This document shows, one piece after another, positions 20,464-31,100 of a stretch of DNA of 64,000 nucleotides; within the stretch, counting starts at the first letter, position 1; each line of letters begins with the position of its first letter. This DNA is from Pteria penguin. Taxonomy: Eukaryota > Mollusca > Bivalvia > Pterioida > Pteriidae. The notes beneath the pieces are model-generated. The model saw only the letters and a list, made by a program, of their open reading frames with translations. It was not told the origin of the DNA and did no database searches. The stretch spans positions 25,571,118 through 25,635,117 of the forward strand of contig CM068588.1 of the NCBI GenBank assembly GCA_035048485.1. Reading direction: 5' to 3'. The translations under genes were made by a program, and so were the position numbers.

Positions 20464-21723
20464 CACAGGTAAGCGATAACGATACTAAAACAATTTAAAA
20501 ATTGCCAAATTTTCGAAGCAATCTGCTTCTTCTTCAGGACACACACAAACACTCACACAAATATAAAGACACGAAAAGAAAGATAGAAAATATATACAAA
20601 GCACTAGTCTAATAAAAACTGGTTTCTTCAATTGGCTACGTATTGAGCGTTTCTCTATGCGCAGCTGTATCTGATAGGAAATGAGCCAAACACAAGCTAA
20701 CAGCTTGCTTACAGGTCAAGTGGCGCCCCCTAAAATGTATTTGTTCAACATGCGAGTGAACAACCATAGGTCGTCCATCAAAACCAAGAAAATGCATCTG
20801 CCAGTAGCCAGGCGTTTTAACATGGACAACCATTCTTGGGAGGACATGATTGTTGTGGCCATTGACCATAGTGCGATGTGGACAGTAGATAACCGAGTGG
20901 CGAAAGAGGGCTTTTGGCAACATATGCTTCACACTATAGAACCAAAGCGGTCTAAACAAAGTGTCAGATGTCCTTTTGATGAACAAGAAGTATTGACACC
21001 AGCGTCCTATATTATGAGATAGAGCAGTCTGCGTCTGTTTGTCCCAAACACCGTATCTTTTGTGGAGATGCCCATTTTTGGGTAGGGTTTGGTACAGACA
21101 GACGATAGGAATCCGTGTCTTTATACTTGTCATGTAACTCGCCATCTAATATTACCACTTGTCTTGACAGTTTTTTTTTTTTTGGGGGGGGGGGGGTTTT
21201 GTTTTTGTTTTTGTTTTTTTGTTTTTTGTTTTTCACTCCCATTTATTTCTGTTATTTATTTTCTTTGTCCTTTTATCTATAACTTCTTACCACCTAGTCT
21301 AATTACCTCCAGTAGGTCAATGCAAATACATTTTAGGGGGCGCCACTTGACCTGTAAGCAAGCTGTTAGCTTGTGTTTGGCTCATTTCCTATCAGATACA
21401 GCTGCGCATAGAGAAACGCTCAATATGTAGCCAATTGAAGAAACCAGATTTTATTAGACTAGTGCTTTGTATATATTTTCTATCTTTCTTTTCGTGTCTA
21501 TAATTGTGTGAGTGTTTGTGTGTGTCCTGAAGAAGAAGCAGATTGCTTCGAAAATTTGGCAATTTTTAAATTGTTTTAGTATCGTTGTCGCTTACCTGTG
21601 CTTTTATATTGACCCCTTTTTCTCGAGCGATTTACATTAACTTTCATTGAGGTGGATCCGATACTTATGAATAGTGAATGTTGTTACAATTTCCTTTTTT
21701 GTGCTTATATATATATATATATA

Positions 21724-21785
<62 letters not shown>

Positions 21786-21794
21786 ATATATATA

Positions 21795-21852
<58 letters not shown>

Positions 21853-22442
21853 GCGCTATTAACGCCAAAATATCATACTGAAAACTTCCATTTCCCATTT
21901 ATAACCCGCATCATTAAATCATTCCGGAGGGAAGAAAGAAGATATATATGTATATATAATCTTGTATACGGATTTGACATATAAGTTACAGTATTGATGT
22001 TTCTCTTTCAGTGTGGCTATAATGTGTTGTATTTGATTTGGCGCGTTTTCTGGGCATTGTACCACGTGGTCTGGATTATTCTGACTGGAGTGTTCAGTTG
22101 GCAATGGGCGGGGTATGGCGCCGCTGAGCAGATTAAATGGTTTATCTACCTCACCAATTGGTGCTACTTCGTTCTCACCATGGCGACGTTAGTAGATGCG
22201 ATCGTTGTCATATATGTTTGGTTACAAAGACCAGATATCAAGCAAGGTAAGAAACAACACAGACATACTTTCATTCTTTATATCCAAGTTGTAGTCTTGA
22301 TAGCTAGATACCGTGCTGACCTCGGGATAAAAAAGTCCATACTTAAAGTTCTGCTTCGGGTTCGTCCGTTGCATAGCCCAAAATTTCTCTGCACTGTATC
22401 AAGGTACTGAGGCTACATAAGTGAAGTAATAGTGACGTTACA

Positions 22443-22532
<90 letters not shown>

Positions 22533-22724
22533 CACAGGTAAGCGATAACGATACTAAAACAATTAAAAAATTATCAAATTTGGAGCAATCTGCTTCTTCC
22601 TAAAGACACACACATACAAACACTTACATAAATATGAAAACACGAAAAGAAAGATAGAAAATATATAAAAAGCACTATCTATCAGATAAAGAAACACGCT
22701 CAATATGTAGCCAATTCAAGAAAC

Positions 22725-22817
<93 letters not shown>

Positions 22818-24662
22818 AATATATCCAGTAAAAGGAAATAAGTTCAAACGACTACCAGCATCGAAATAAAACTGATCATGATATATGTTATTAGATTAAG
22901 AATAGGAATTGTAGTTTTATTTTAGTAATCTCTTTATGAGAAATTCCGAATGAGTCACAGCAGAAGCTCTAATCAGTATTTATTGTTTAAGAGTAGAATA
23001 ATAGATATATGAATAAATCCCGTTAGATAGATCTTATACGTACAACCTGGGTATCTGACAAAAAGATCATTGGATTCGGCGTAGTTTAATCAGTAGTACG
23101 CTTAGCTTGAAGCCGAGAGGTCCCGAATTAAAGCCCAACTAGTGACTTCTCGATGTTAAATCTTTAGAGAAATCAATAGAAACCAAGGTCCCGTGTCACG
23201 GTCACCTTTGAGTGCCAAGGATACGACCAGCTTCTCGAGACGGATCGTATCCTTGACAAGCGAAGACGTGTCACGGTAAACCCTCAGTGCTTATGATGGG
23301 CTAAAATTGTGGTTATCTACAATATCTAAATACTCATTAAGCAACGCATATCATTTTTTGTTGTAGGATTGTCTACCACAATGACTTGGTATCTCAAAGC
23401 GGATTGGGTGATGTTCAATGTGGCCAACTCCTCATCTCTCCTGGTCAGTTTACTGTACTGGATCCTTCTATACAGTGGTAAGAAGATCATCGGTTTGGCC
23501 AGTGTCATCCCGATTATCCAAAATCTGTTTGTTTGTATACCCTGGTTGATTCGAAATTCGATTAATAGTGTGGGATAATCGGGATGACCCCGTTTGGTCG
23601 GTTATCACGTCTGGATTTTCTGGTTAGAGACTGTATTAAAGTTCTACATCATTATCTTGTACAGCCTTTATGTTTCCCTATTCTTTATTTAATTAAATAT
23701 TTGTGTCTGTATTCATGAAGTGTGTGACAAGCCAAACACGCAACGTATGTTCCTCACGGGCACCTGGTATCCTCGGCGATGTGGTTGAGTATCACAATGA
23801 CATATGCTAAGAGTCCAAGAAAGTCCACCGTGGTACGTACCCGAGGTTAACACGGTGACATAGTACCTGACGTCCACGAATGTCCACCATGGTACGTTGT
23901 TATATCACAGTGACATACAGTGCCGGATCCAGGATTTCCAAAAAGAGGGGGGGCACATGTGTATTAGCAAAACTTCTCAGCCATTTTTGGTGAAAAATCT
24001 GGATTTTTACTAGTAAATATGTGGCCAAAAGGGGGGGGCGGCCCTTTCTAAATCCGCCACTGACATAGCACCAGAAGTCCATGAATAAATATAGAACATA
24101 TATACCTTTTAATTTTAAGTACCATAGTAACATAGCACCAAGTGTCCATAAATGTTTACTAGGGCACGTTGTTACGAGTGATAAAATGACGGGGCGCTGT
24201 TATATAGTGTTGATGGTTATCTTACAGCGCCTTTCATTTTGATATCGTTCTAAAGCCATGTTTTCTTTATTACTTTCAGCAAGCAGCAACATGACAGCTG
24301 TGAACATCGCCACACATGCGCTGAATGCTCTTTACGTCATTGTGAATGTACTTTTAGCAGGTACTCCAGTACGACTGTATCATTTCTTCCACAGCATAGT
24401 GTTTGCCGTTATATACGTTCTTTTTACCTTGATTTACTACCTGGCCGGAGGGACCAATGAACGTGGCAAACCCTATGTCTACTCCACCATAGACTGGAGA
24501 AACACTGGCTATACAGTCGGTCTGTCCGTCGGCGTCACTTTTGTTGCCATGCCTCTTTGCCATTTGCTATTCTGGGGATTGTTTCAGCTGAGACTTGTCC
24601 TTTTCAGATGCTGTAGAGAAAACACCAGATCTTCTGACATGTCTCTTGAAAAAGTGCCATAA
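16568..24662 (+). CDS. Rolling stone-like membrane protein, gene B (tandem duplicate of A)
   Basis: Exons: 16568-16660, 22012-22246, 23367-23477, 24280-24662 with GT/AG junctions; lengths 93/235/111/383, identical to gene A, giving 273 residues without frameshift or stop. Starts MGDSCRCC. Exon 2 contains ALYHVVW and FIYLTNW, exon 3 TWYLKADWVMFN, exon 4 ATHALN and LYHFFHS; Thr79 and His159 are kept. Most changes from A lie in exon 2, many altering amino acids (for example HD to YG, DWS to NWC), whereas most of exon 4 is nearly identical. Intron 1 has grown to 5.3 kb through a SINE, a minisatellite and TA-embedded elements. It is probably a working paralogue; its role as a lipid hydrolase or fusion protein is not shown by sequence alone. 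Confidence 0.88.
16872..17157 (-). mobile_element. tRNA-derived SINE in gene B intron 1
   Basis: On the plus strand it runs from GATTGATTGATTATTG through TTTCACGTATATGGTAAAGG, CATCTGCCCGATGCATTGCA and ACACGGGACCTCGGTTTTTG, to a decayed tRNA-like head with GGGATCGACTCC on the minus strand. It matches the SINE at 37722-37990. Gene A has an apparently empty site at about 7885-7925 (GGAATTTGGACC...GCCGCCACCAAGTGG), so insertion followed the duplication. Confidence 0.75.
17312..17970. repeat. Minisatellite, 32-bp unit, gene B intron 1
   Basis: About 20 copies of GTTTACTTACTGTATGTAGT + GTTAGTGTTGGG with few substitutions. Gene A intron 1 has no counterpart, so the array arose after the duplication. 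A short related piece (TTAGTGTTAGTGTTGGGTTA) occurs at 19898. Confidence 0.92.
18546..18660. repeat. Poly-T/poly-G low-complexity tract
   Basis: T runs followed by G runs. Just before it, 18482-18530 repeats 16813-16855 (GTTTGTTAGAATTGACAGAA), a local duplication in the intron. Confidence 0.85.
19436..19591. mobile_element. MITE family 1, copy 2
   Basis: Terminal inverted repeats CAGTGGTGGATTTAGA and TCCTGGATCCGCCACTG. The interior contains TTTTCGCCACATATTTA and AAATTTGGCACCAAAATGGC. Flanks TTCCA and TTACA differ by one base from a 5-bp target duplication. Confidence 0.85.
20011..20350. mobile_element. Palindromic tRNA-like (SINE-like) element embedded in (TA)n
   Basis: Bounded on both sides by (TA)n, with ends ATAAAGCACAAAGAC and TCTATTTGTGCTTTATA. 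Inside, 20013-20110 and 20150-20253 are inverted copies. Each arm contains a perfect tRNA-type B box, GGTTCGAGTCC, on opposite strands (right arm on plus), and the centre carries an A-box-like TAACTCAGTCGGTTA. It is best read as two head-to-head SINE copies or a foldback SINE. Confidence 0.65.
20347..20460. repeat. (TA)n microsatellite
   Basis: TA dinucleotides with occasional AATAT phase slips, separating the palindromic tRNA-like element from the Penelope-like fragment. Similar tracts lie at 19929-20010 and 21711-21795; the latter continues as (TG)n to 21851. Confidence 0.95.
20461..21606 (+). mobile_element. Penelope-like retroelement fragment with inverted terminal repeats
   Basis: Two inverted arms of about 280 bp (20461-20745 and 21315-21606) end in AAGCACAGGTAAGCGA. 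Between them, 20749-21022 encodes on the plus strand the end of a GIY-YIG-endonuclease-like protein: NNHRSSIKTKK, LPVARRFN, DNHSWEDMIVVAID, FWQHMLHTI, then a stop. That run is typical of the C-terminus of Penelope-like polyproteins. Reverse transcriptase is absent, so the copy is dead. The right arm has CCTGAAGAAGAAGCAGATTG + CTTCGAAAA, a GAAGCA/TGCTTC hairpin. A 170-codon minus ORF over the same region is a shadow. Confidence 0.72.
22440..22820. mobile_element. (TA)n tract carrying a solo Penelope-like terminal repeat
   Basis: 22527-22730 repeats the left arm of the element at 20461 (AAAGCACAGGTAAGCGATAA, AATCTGCTTCTTCC, GAAAGATAGAAAATATATA, CTCAATATGTAGCCAATTCA) with an internal deletion. 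It lies between (TA)n tracts at 22440-22526 and 22731-22815. It sits in gene B intron 2. Confidence 0.75.
23086..23300 (+). mobile_element. Degenerate SINE remnant, gene B intron 2
   Basis: AAGCCGAGAGGTCCCGAATT and AAGGTCCCGTGTCACGG correspond to the remnant in gene A intron 2. It carries an extra small hairpin (AAGGATACGA at 23217 and TCGTATCCTT at 23244) missing from A. Confidence 0.55.
23755..24210. repeat. Degenerate ~58-bp minisatellite, gene B intron 3
   Basis: Several units with GTCCACGAATGTCCACCATG and CACAGTGACATA, homologous to 11445-11905 in gene A and split by the MITE at 23918-24062. Confidence 0.7.
23918..24062. mobile_element. MITE family 1, copy 3, with perfect 5-bp target duplication
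   Basis: Ends CAGTGCCGGATCCAGGATTT and AAATCCGCCACTG; flanked by ACATA on both sides (23913-23917, 24063-24067). The intact minisatellite unit elsewhere reads CAGTGACATAGCACC, which is the pre-insertion site. Orientation is opposite to copies 2 and 5. Confidence 0.9.
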
Positions 24663-24758
24663 AACGAGGCTATCGCTCTTTATAAATTGCCCGCATACTT
24701 ACCTTTTTATAAATTAAATCCATTTGGAAATAATTAAATGCATTTGACTCCTATGTGG

Positions 24759-24799
<41 letters not shown>

Positions 24800-25497
24800 A
24801 GGAACTATGAAAAATAAGAGTTCTGTAATTATATTCCTTGTAGACAATTTGTTTTTAGTATACTGCATATGAACATTAAACTCCCATATCTCTACATAGC
24901 ACACGTTTTCCCTGTATATTAGTACTATCATACAGGAAAATTTGAAGCTCTCTCAAAAATTTACAATGGAGGGCAATGCTAGAAGGCAAAAACACATTTC
25001 TGTAGAACAAAATTCAAGAATTAAGATTCAAACAGAGGTTTTCCAGAGGGTCCAATGTTACGTGCTTGATGACTAGAACACGCATTTGATGACCATCAGG
25101 GCGTGACATAAACGCTTGTCCGGTACCAGTGAATATTTTTCACGGACAAGTGAATCTTGCTAAGTACTTGTCCGATTGGACAAGCGGTTTTCCTTACAGA
25201 AGTTTCAAAATAAAAAAAAAACTTATTGCTTCACTGTTACCTACCAGAATAACAGACAGACGGACCTCGGACACGATGATTCTTGTATGTCGCGGTAGTT
25301 TTTAGGCAATACACACAATGAAACTAGAAAACATAGTACCCGATTTATCAAACGCACTATGTGTAGTTAGAAGAGAGATAAGCAAGAGGTTTTCAGATTT
25401 TCTCACGAACCTTTGCCATTTATGTACCCACTGCTGACCGCAATTTTGCTCACAAGCAGTTCAGGGTTTATTCATAAGTTTCTTCACTTTCATTTTT
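24663..25497. other. 3' flank of gene B
   Basis: Diverged copy of the gene A flank to about 25110, with a (GT)n run at 24764-24795. A possible polyadenylation hexamer AATAAA lies at 25209, but it is followed by an A run and is weak. No coding sequence recognised. Confidence 0.45.
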
Positions 25498-26295
25498 ATA
25501 CGCCCGCATTTAAAAATATGGGCGTATTATGCTATACCGCTGTTGTCTGTCCGTCCGTGCGTCCGTCCGTCCATCCATCCTTGTCCGGGCTTCTCCTCCT
25601 TAACTAAAGGGGTAACAAAACTTTTGATGAAGTCATGTGAAAGGGTATGACTTGTAGTTGTGCATATGGGTTTCAAAGTTGGGGTCAGGCCCCTGGGGTG
25701 GGGAAAATGGGTGGGGTCGGGAAAGCTTGTCCGGGCTTCTTCTCCTAAACTAAAGAGGAACAAAACTTTTAATGGTGTCGTATGAAAGAGTGTCTTGTAA
25801 TTGTGCATGTGGGTTTCAAATTTGGGGTCAGGCCCCTGAGATGGGGGAAAATGGGCGGGGTCGGAAAAGCTTGTCCGGGCTTCTCCTCCTTAACTAAAGG
25901 TGGAACAAAACTTTTGATGGTGTCATATGAAAGGATGTGGCTTGTAGTTGTGCATGTGGGTTTCAAAGTTCGGGTCAGGCCCCTGGGGTGGGGTAAAAAG
26001 AGCGGGGTCGGAAAGGTTTTCCGGGCTTCTACTCCGTAACTAAAGGTGGAACAAAACTTTTGATGGTGTCATATGAAAGGACGTGGCTTGTAGTTGTACA
26101 TGTGGGTTTCAAAATTGGGGTCAGGCCCCTTTGGTTGGGGAAAATGGGCGGGGTCGGAAAAGCTTGTCCAGACTTCTACTCCGTAACTAAAGGGGGAACA
26201 AAACTTTTGATGGTGTCATATGAAAGGATGTGGCTTGTAGACCACATTAAAACATGATGCGGGCGTATCATGCACCCGTTAGCGGTGCCCTATTT
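25498..26295. mobile_element. Pearl-like element with tandem-repeat core
   Basis: Opens with TATACGCCCGCATTTAAAAA, then a (GTCC)n block (25551-25580), then about five copies of a ~146-bp unit (TTGTCCGGGCTTCTCCTCCT...GGGGTCAGGCCCCTGGGGTG) and closes with ATGCGGGCGTATCATGCACC. Short inverted CGCCCGCAT/ATGCGGGCG ends plus a CCGT microsatellite and a tandem core resemble bivalve 'pearl' elements, considered non-autonomous Helitron-like. No replicase present. Confidence 0.65.
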
Positions 26296-26894
26296 TTTAA
26301 TATTATTTTAGTACATGATTATTTACACGAGCTACCGACTATTTTATGAACAGTGAAACAGAAATTTCTGACAGGGGGTTCGCCGATACCTGTCAGTTTT
26401 TGTATGGTAACCCTGTTCTAATGCATGTAACCTAAATAATGAGTGTAACTGAATTATGGAACTGTGTATGTGACCCTCTTAATCACAAAGCGCTTTGAAC
26501 GAGAGTTATCCTTCTTGCGAATATCCTCCTATTTAACCGTATTACCTTACCTAGCACCTGATGTTACCCAACATCATATGGAGAGACGAAACTACTGGTT
26601 AAGAAAAGAATGTTATTTCAATAGCAGCAAGCTGTATATTGTTTTTATGACAACACTTATTTCAAATTCATATAATGTATTTGTTATCATATACTATGTA
26701 CCACTTTTTAAAATTTAGATGTATACATTATATTATCATGTTAATATGTACTTATACATGTACATGTATATGTATACAAAATACAGTATAAGTATTAGAA
26801 CTATATAAATATTAAATATGGAATATATACATGCTTTACAAGATCAGAAATAAATACGATGAGCATGACCACGTTGTGTTATCTGAAACTCGTA

Positions 26895-27790
26895 TGTTGA
26901 TATCCGGACAGGATAAGGTCATTAGTAATTCATATGATGGTGTTCGTCGAGGGTAAGGTCAGTAGTAAATCATAATGTGATGTCCGTCGAGAGTAAGGTC
27001 AGTTGTAAGTAATAATGTGATTTCCGTCGAGGGTAAGGTCAATAGTAAATCAAATGATGTCAGTCGAGGGTAAGGTCAATAGTAAATCATATTATGTCCG
27101 TCGAGAATAAGATCAGTAGTAAATCATATGTGATGTCCGTCAAGGGTAAGGTCAATATTAAATCATATGTGATGTCCGTCAAGGGTAAGGTCAATATTAA
27201 ATCATATGTGATGTCCGTCGAACGTAAAGTCAGTAGTAAATCATCTAGCGATGTTTATCCAGGATAAGTTCAGAAGTGAATTATATATAGGAATGTTCAT
27301 CCATGATAAAGTTAAAATAGTGATTCATATGGCGATGTCCGTCCAAGGTAAGGTCAGTAGAAATCATATTAGGATGTCCGTCCAGGATAAGGTCAGTTGT
27401 AATTCATATGATGATGCCCATCCAGGATAAGATCAGGAGTGAATTATATGGTAGTGTCCGTCCAGAATAAGGTGAGTAGTAAATCATATGGTGATGTCCG
27501 TCCAAGATACAGTCAGCAGCAAATCATATGGTGGTGTCCGTCCAGAATATAGTCAGTAGTAAATCATATGGTGGTGTCCGTCCAGAATAAGGTCAGCAGT
27601 AAATCATATGGTGGTGTCCGTCCAGAATGTAGTTAGTAGTAATCATATGGTGATGTCCGTCCAGGATAAGGTCAGTAGTAAATTATATGGTGATGTCCGT
27701 CCAGGATAAGGTCAGTAGTAAATTATATGGTGATGTCCGTCCAGGATAAGGTAGGTAGTAACTCGTAATGTGATATCGGTCCAAGATGAG
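26895..27790. repeat. Minisatellite, 40-bp unit
   Basis: About 22 copies of GTAAATCATATGGTGATGTC + CGTCCAGGATAAGGTCAGTA. The left half is degenerate (GTCGAGGGTAAGGTC); the right half at 27440-27760 is nearly homogeneous. It lies in the convergent gap between genes B and C. Confidence 0.92.
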
Positions 27791-28180
27791 TCTGAAGTGT
27801 TCCCTATTACATATTCTGTTACAACCTACATGTTTTACGCTGACACTCAGTTTTACGTTTATCACGTTTCTTCGCAAACTTTAAACATAAATGTGAAATT
27901 ATGAATATGAAGCGTGTTTGTTTAAAACTTGTAAATATTTCCAATAGCAGACGAGTTGGTATTGTAGCCATTGCACATGGTGTTTTTCGCATATCATCTT
28001 GTGGTCACACGCCGAGGATAAACCGAACACCCTTTTCGTCAAATATTGAAAAACAAAGTCCCAAAACAACCAACACATCAGTCTGGATTGCTTTTATGAC
28101 ATTTAAAATTATATACCCGGTAAATTAGCACTTGATAATTGACTAGAGATCTCATAACATCTCGAAGCCTGTACACGTTA

Positions 28181-31100
28181 TTAAGGATTGGAAAAATCTC
28201 CCCCTTGTTCTTGCTTTTCTTCCATCTTTAATGGCTTTTCTTCTGGAGAACATGTCTCTACGTCACTATTTGTATTCGAGTTACTTTTTCTGAACACTCG
28301 GAGTTTTAGTCTGTATAAGCCGTAAAGTAAAACATGAAACGCAGGAAGAAGAATAAATGTGTAAAGAGCGGATAGGGGAACAGATCTTCCTGGCTGACCC
28401 CAGTCTAGAAAAGAATAAAGCACCAGGCCCGTGGCGGAGTAAAAACTGGCCGAAAATATGAAATAGACAAGGTTTAAGATGACAGGCATGTAGAAATGCT
28501 GCCATCTGATTGGTTTTGATGACAAGAAGATCTGTAATAGGATGTAGACGACGTTGATGCCATGTTTGTTGATAGATCTCAAGCGGTAAACTGAAAAAAT
28601 ATAACAGAATATAAGCTTAACATTGGATGATATCATTTTAAGAAGTATGTCCCTAATTCAAGTCTCAGTGAATTGGGAAACATAAGGAAACATAAAATGG
28701 TTTCATTTCCATTTTCAATGTGTCATTTACTTGCCGTTTGCTTCATTGTATCTTACAGAATGTATTCCGTGAAATTTATGTCTACCATTCAAGTGAAATG
28801 TATATCTACCATTCAAATCTCTGTACGCAAAGTAATTCCTGAATTTTTCTATAATAAACTTACACACGTTGAAATTTCATTTCATTTAAAGGAAAACCTC
28901 GTTGGCAACTAAATATGAAATGTCATGAGAGTAAGAGTACGTTTGCTGTTTGGTAAGAGAGTAAGAGTACGTTTACTGTTGGGTAAGAGTACGTTTGCTG
29001 TTGGGTAAGAGAGTCAGAGTACGTTTGCTGTTGAGTAAGGGAGTAAGAGTAGGTTTGCTGTTGAGTAAGAGTACGTTTACTGTTGGGTGAAGTGCGTTTG
29101 CTGTTGGGTAAGAGAGTAAGAGTACGTTTGCTGTTGGGTAAGAGAGTAAGAGTACGTTTGCTGTTGGGTAAGAGAGTAAGAATACGTCTGCTGTTGGGTA
29201 AGAGAGCAAGAGTACGTTTGTTGTTGAGTACGAGGGTAAGAATACGTTTGCTGTTGGGTAAGAGAGTAAGAGTACGTTTGCTGTCGAGTAAGAGAGTAAG
29301 AGTAGGTTTGGTGTTAGGTAAGGAGTAAGAGTACGTTTGCTGTTGAGTAAGAGGGTAAGAGTAGGTTTGCTGTTGAGTAAAAGAGTAAGAGTAAGTTTGC
29401 TGTTGGGTAAAAAAGTAAGAGTACGTTTACTATTGAGTACGAGAGTAAGAAAACGTTTGCTGTCGGGTAAAACAGTAAGAGTACGTTTACTGTTGAGTAC
29501 GAGAGTTAGAATACGTTTGCTGTTGGGTAAGAGAGTAAGAGTACGTTTATTATTAAGTAAGAGGGTAAGAGTGCGTTTGCTATTGAGTAAGAGTACGTTT
29601 GCTGTTGAGTACGAGAGTAAGAGTACGTCTGCTGTTGAGTAAGAGAGTAAGAGTACGTTTGAAGTTGAGTAAGAGGATAAGAGTAGGTTTGCTGTTGAGT
29701 AAGAGGGTAAGAGTACGTTTGCTGCTGAGTAAGAGGGTAAGAGTACGTTTGTTGTTGAGTAAGAGGGTAAGAGTACGTTTGCTGTTGAGTAAGAGGGTAA
29801 GAGTACGTTTGTTGCTGAGTAAGAGGGTAAGAGTGCGTTTTCTGTTGAGTAACAGAGTAAGAGTACGTTTGCTGTTGGGTAAAAAGGTAAGAGTACGTTT
29901 ACTATTGAGTACGAGAGTAAGAATACGTTTGGTGTCGGGTAAAGAGTAAGAGTACGTTTACTGTTCGGTAAGAGAGTAAGAGTACGTTTAATGTTGGGTA
30001 AGAGAGTAAGAGTACGTTTGCTGTTGAGTAAGAGTAAGTTTGCTGTGGAGTAAGAGAGTAACAATACGTTTGCTGTTGGGTAAGAGAGTAAGAGTACGTT
30101 TACTGTTTGGTAAGAGAGTAAGAGTACGTTAACTGTTGGGTAAGAATACGTTTGTTGTTGGGTAAGAGAGTAAGAGTACGTTTGTTGTTGAGTAAGAGAG
30201 TAAGATTACGTTTGCTGTTGAGTAAGAGTACGTTTGTTGTTGGGTAAGAGAGTAAGAGTACGTTTGCTGTTGAGTAAGAGGGTAAGAGTACGTTTGTTGT
30301 TGAGTAAGAGAGTAAGAGTACGTTTGCTGTTGAGTAAGAGAGTAAGAGTACGTTTGCTGTTGAGTAAGAGAGTAAGAGTACGTTTGCTGTTGAGTAAGAG
30401 AGTAAGAGTACGTTTGCCGTTGAGTAAGAGAGTAAGAGTACGTTTGCTGTTGGGTAAGAGAGTCATAGTATGTTTACTGTCCGGAAAGAGAGTAAGAGTA
30501 CGTTTGCTGTTGAGAAAGAGTACGTTTGTTGTTGGGTAAGAGAGTAGGAGTACCTTTGTTGTTGAGTAAGAGAGTAAGAGTACGTTTGTTGTTGAGTAAG
30601 AGAGTCAGAGTACGTTTGTTGTTGGGTAAGAGAGTAAGAGTACGTTTGTTGTTAAGGAAGAGAATAAGAGTTCGTTTGTTGTTGAGTAAGAGTACGTTTG
30701 CTGTGGAGTAAGAGTACATTGGTTTTGGGTAAGAGAGTCAGAGTACGTTTGATGTTGAGTAAGAGAGTAAGAGTACGTTTGTTGTTAAGTAAGAGAATAA
30801 GAGTTCGTTTGTTGTTGAGTAAGAGTACGTTTGCTGTTGAGTAAGAGTACGTTGGTTTTGGGTAAGAGAGTAAGAGTACGTTTGATGTTGAGTAATAGAG
30901 TAAGAGTACATCTGCTCTTTAGTACTCCTCTGCCCAGATCAAAATAATAACAGTGAGTCACTCGTTCCTTTAGGAAATTGAAATAACATATACAGTACTG
31001 CCGTTAACACAGTTATTAGAGTACATAATCGAGTATGTTATTTATATATTTTCATAGATCAGTTTTGCTAAATTTGGCGGAAGTATTTGTTGACGTATAA

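Noticed and set aside
20636..21145. 170-codon minus-strand ORF
   Set aside because: Antisense shadow of the GIY-YIG remnant and of the inverted terminal repeat.
28973..30064. 363-codon ORF with LLLNSKRTLT repeats
   Set aside because: By-product of a stop-poor 30-bp repeat that is also open on the other strand; it lies in an intron of gene C.
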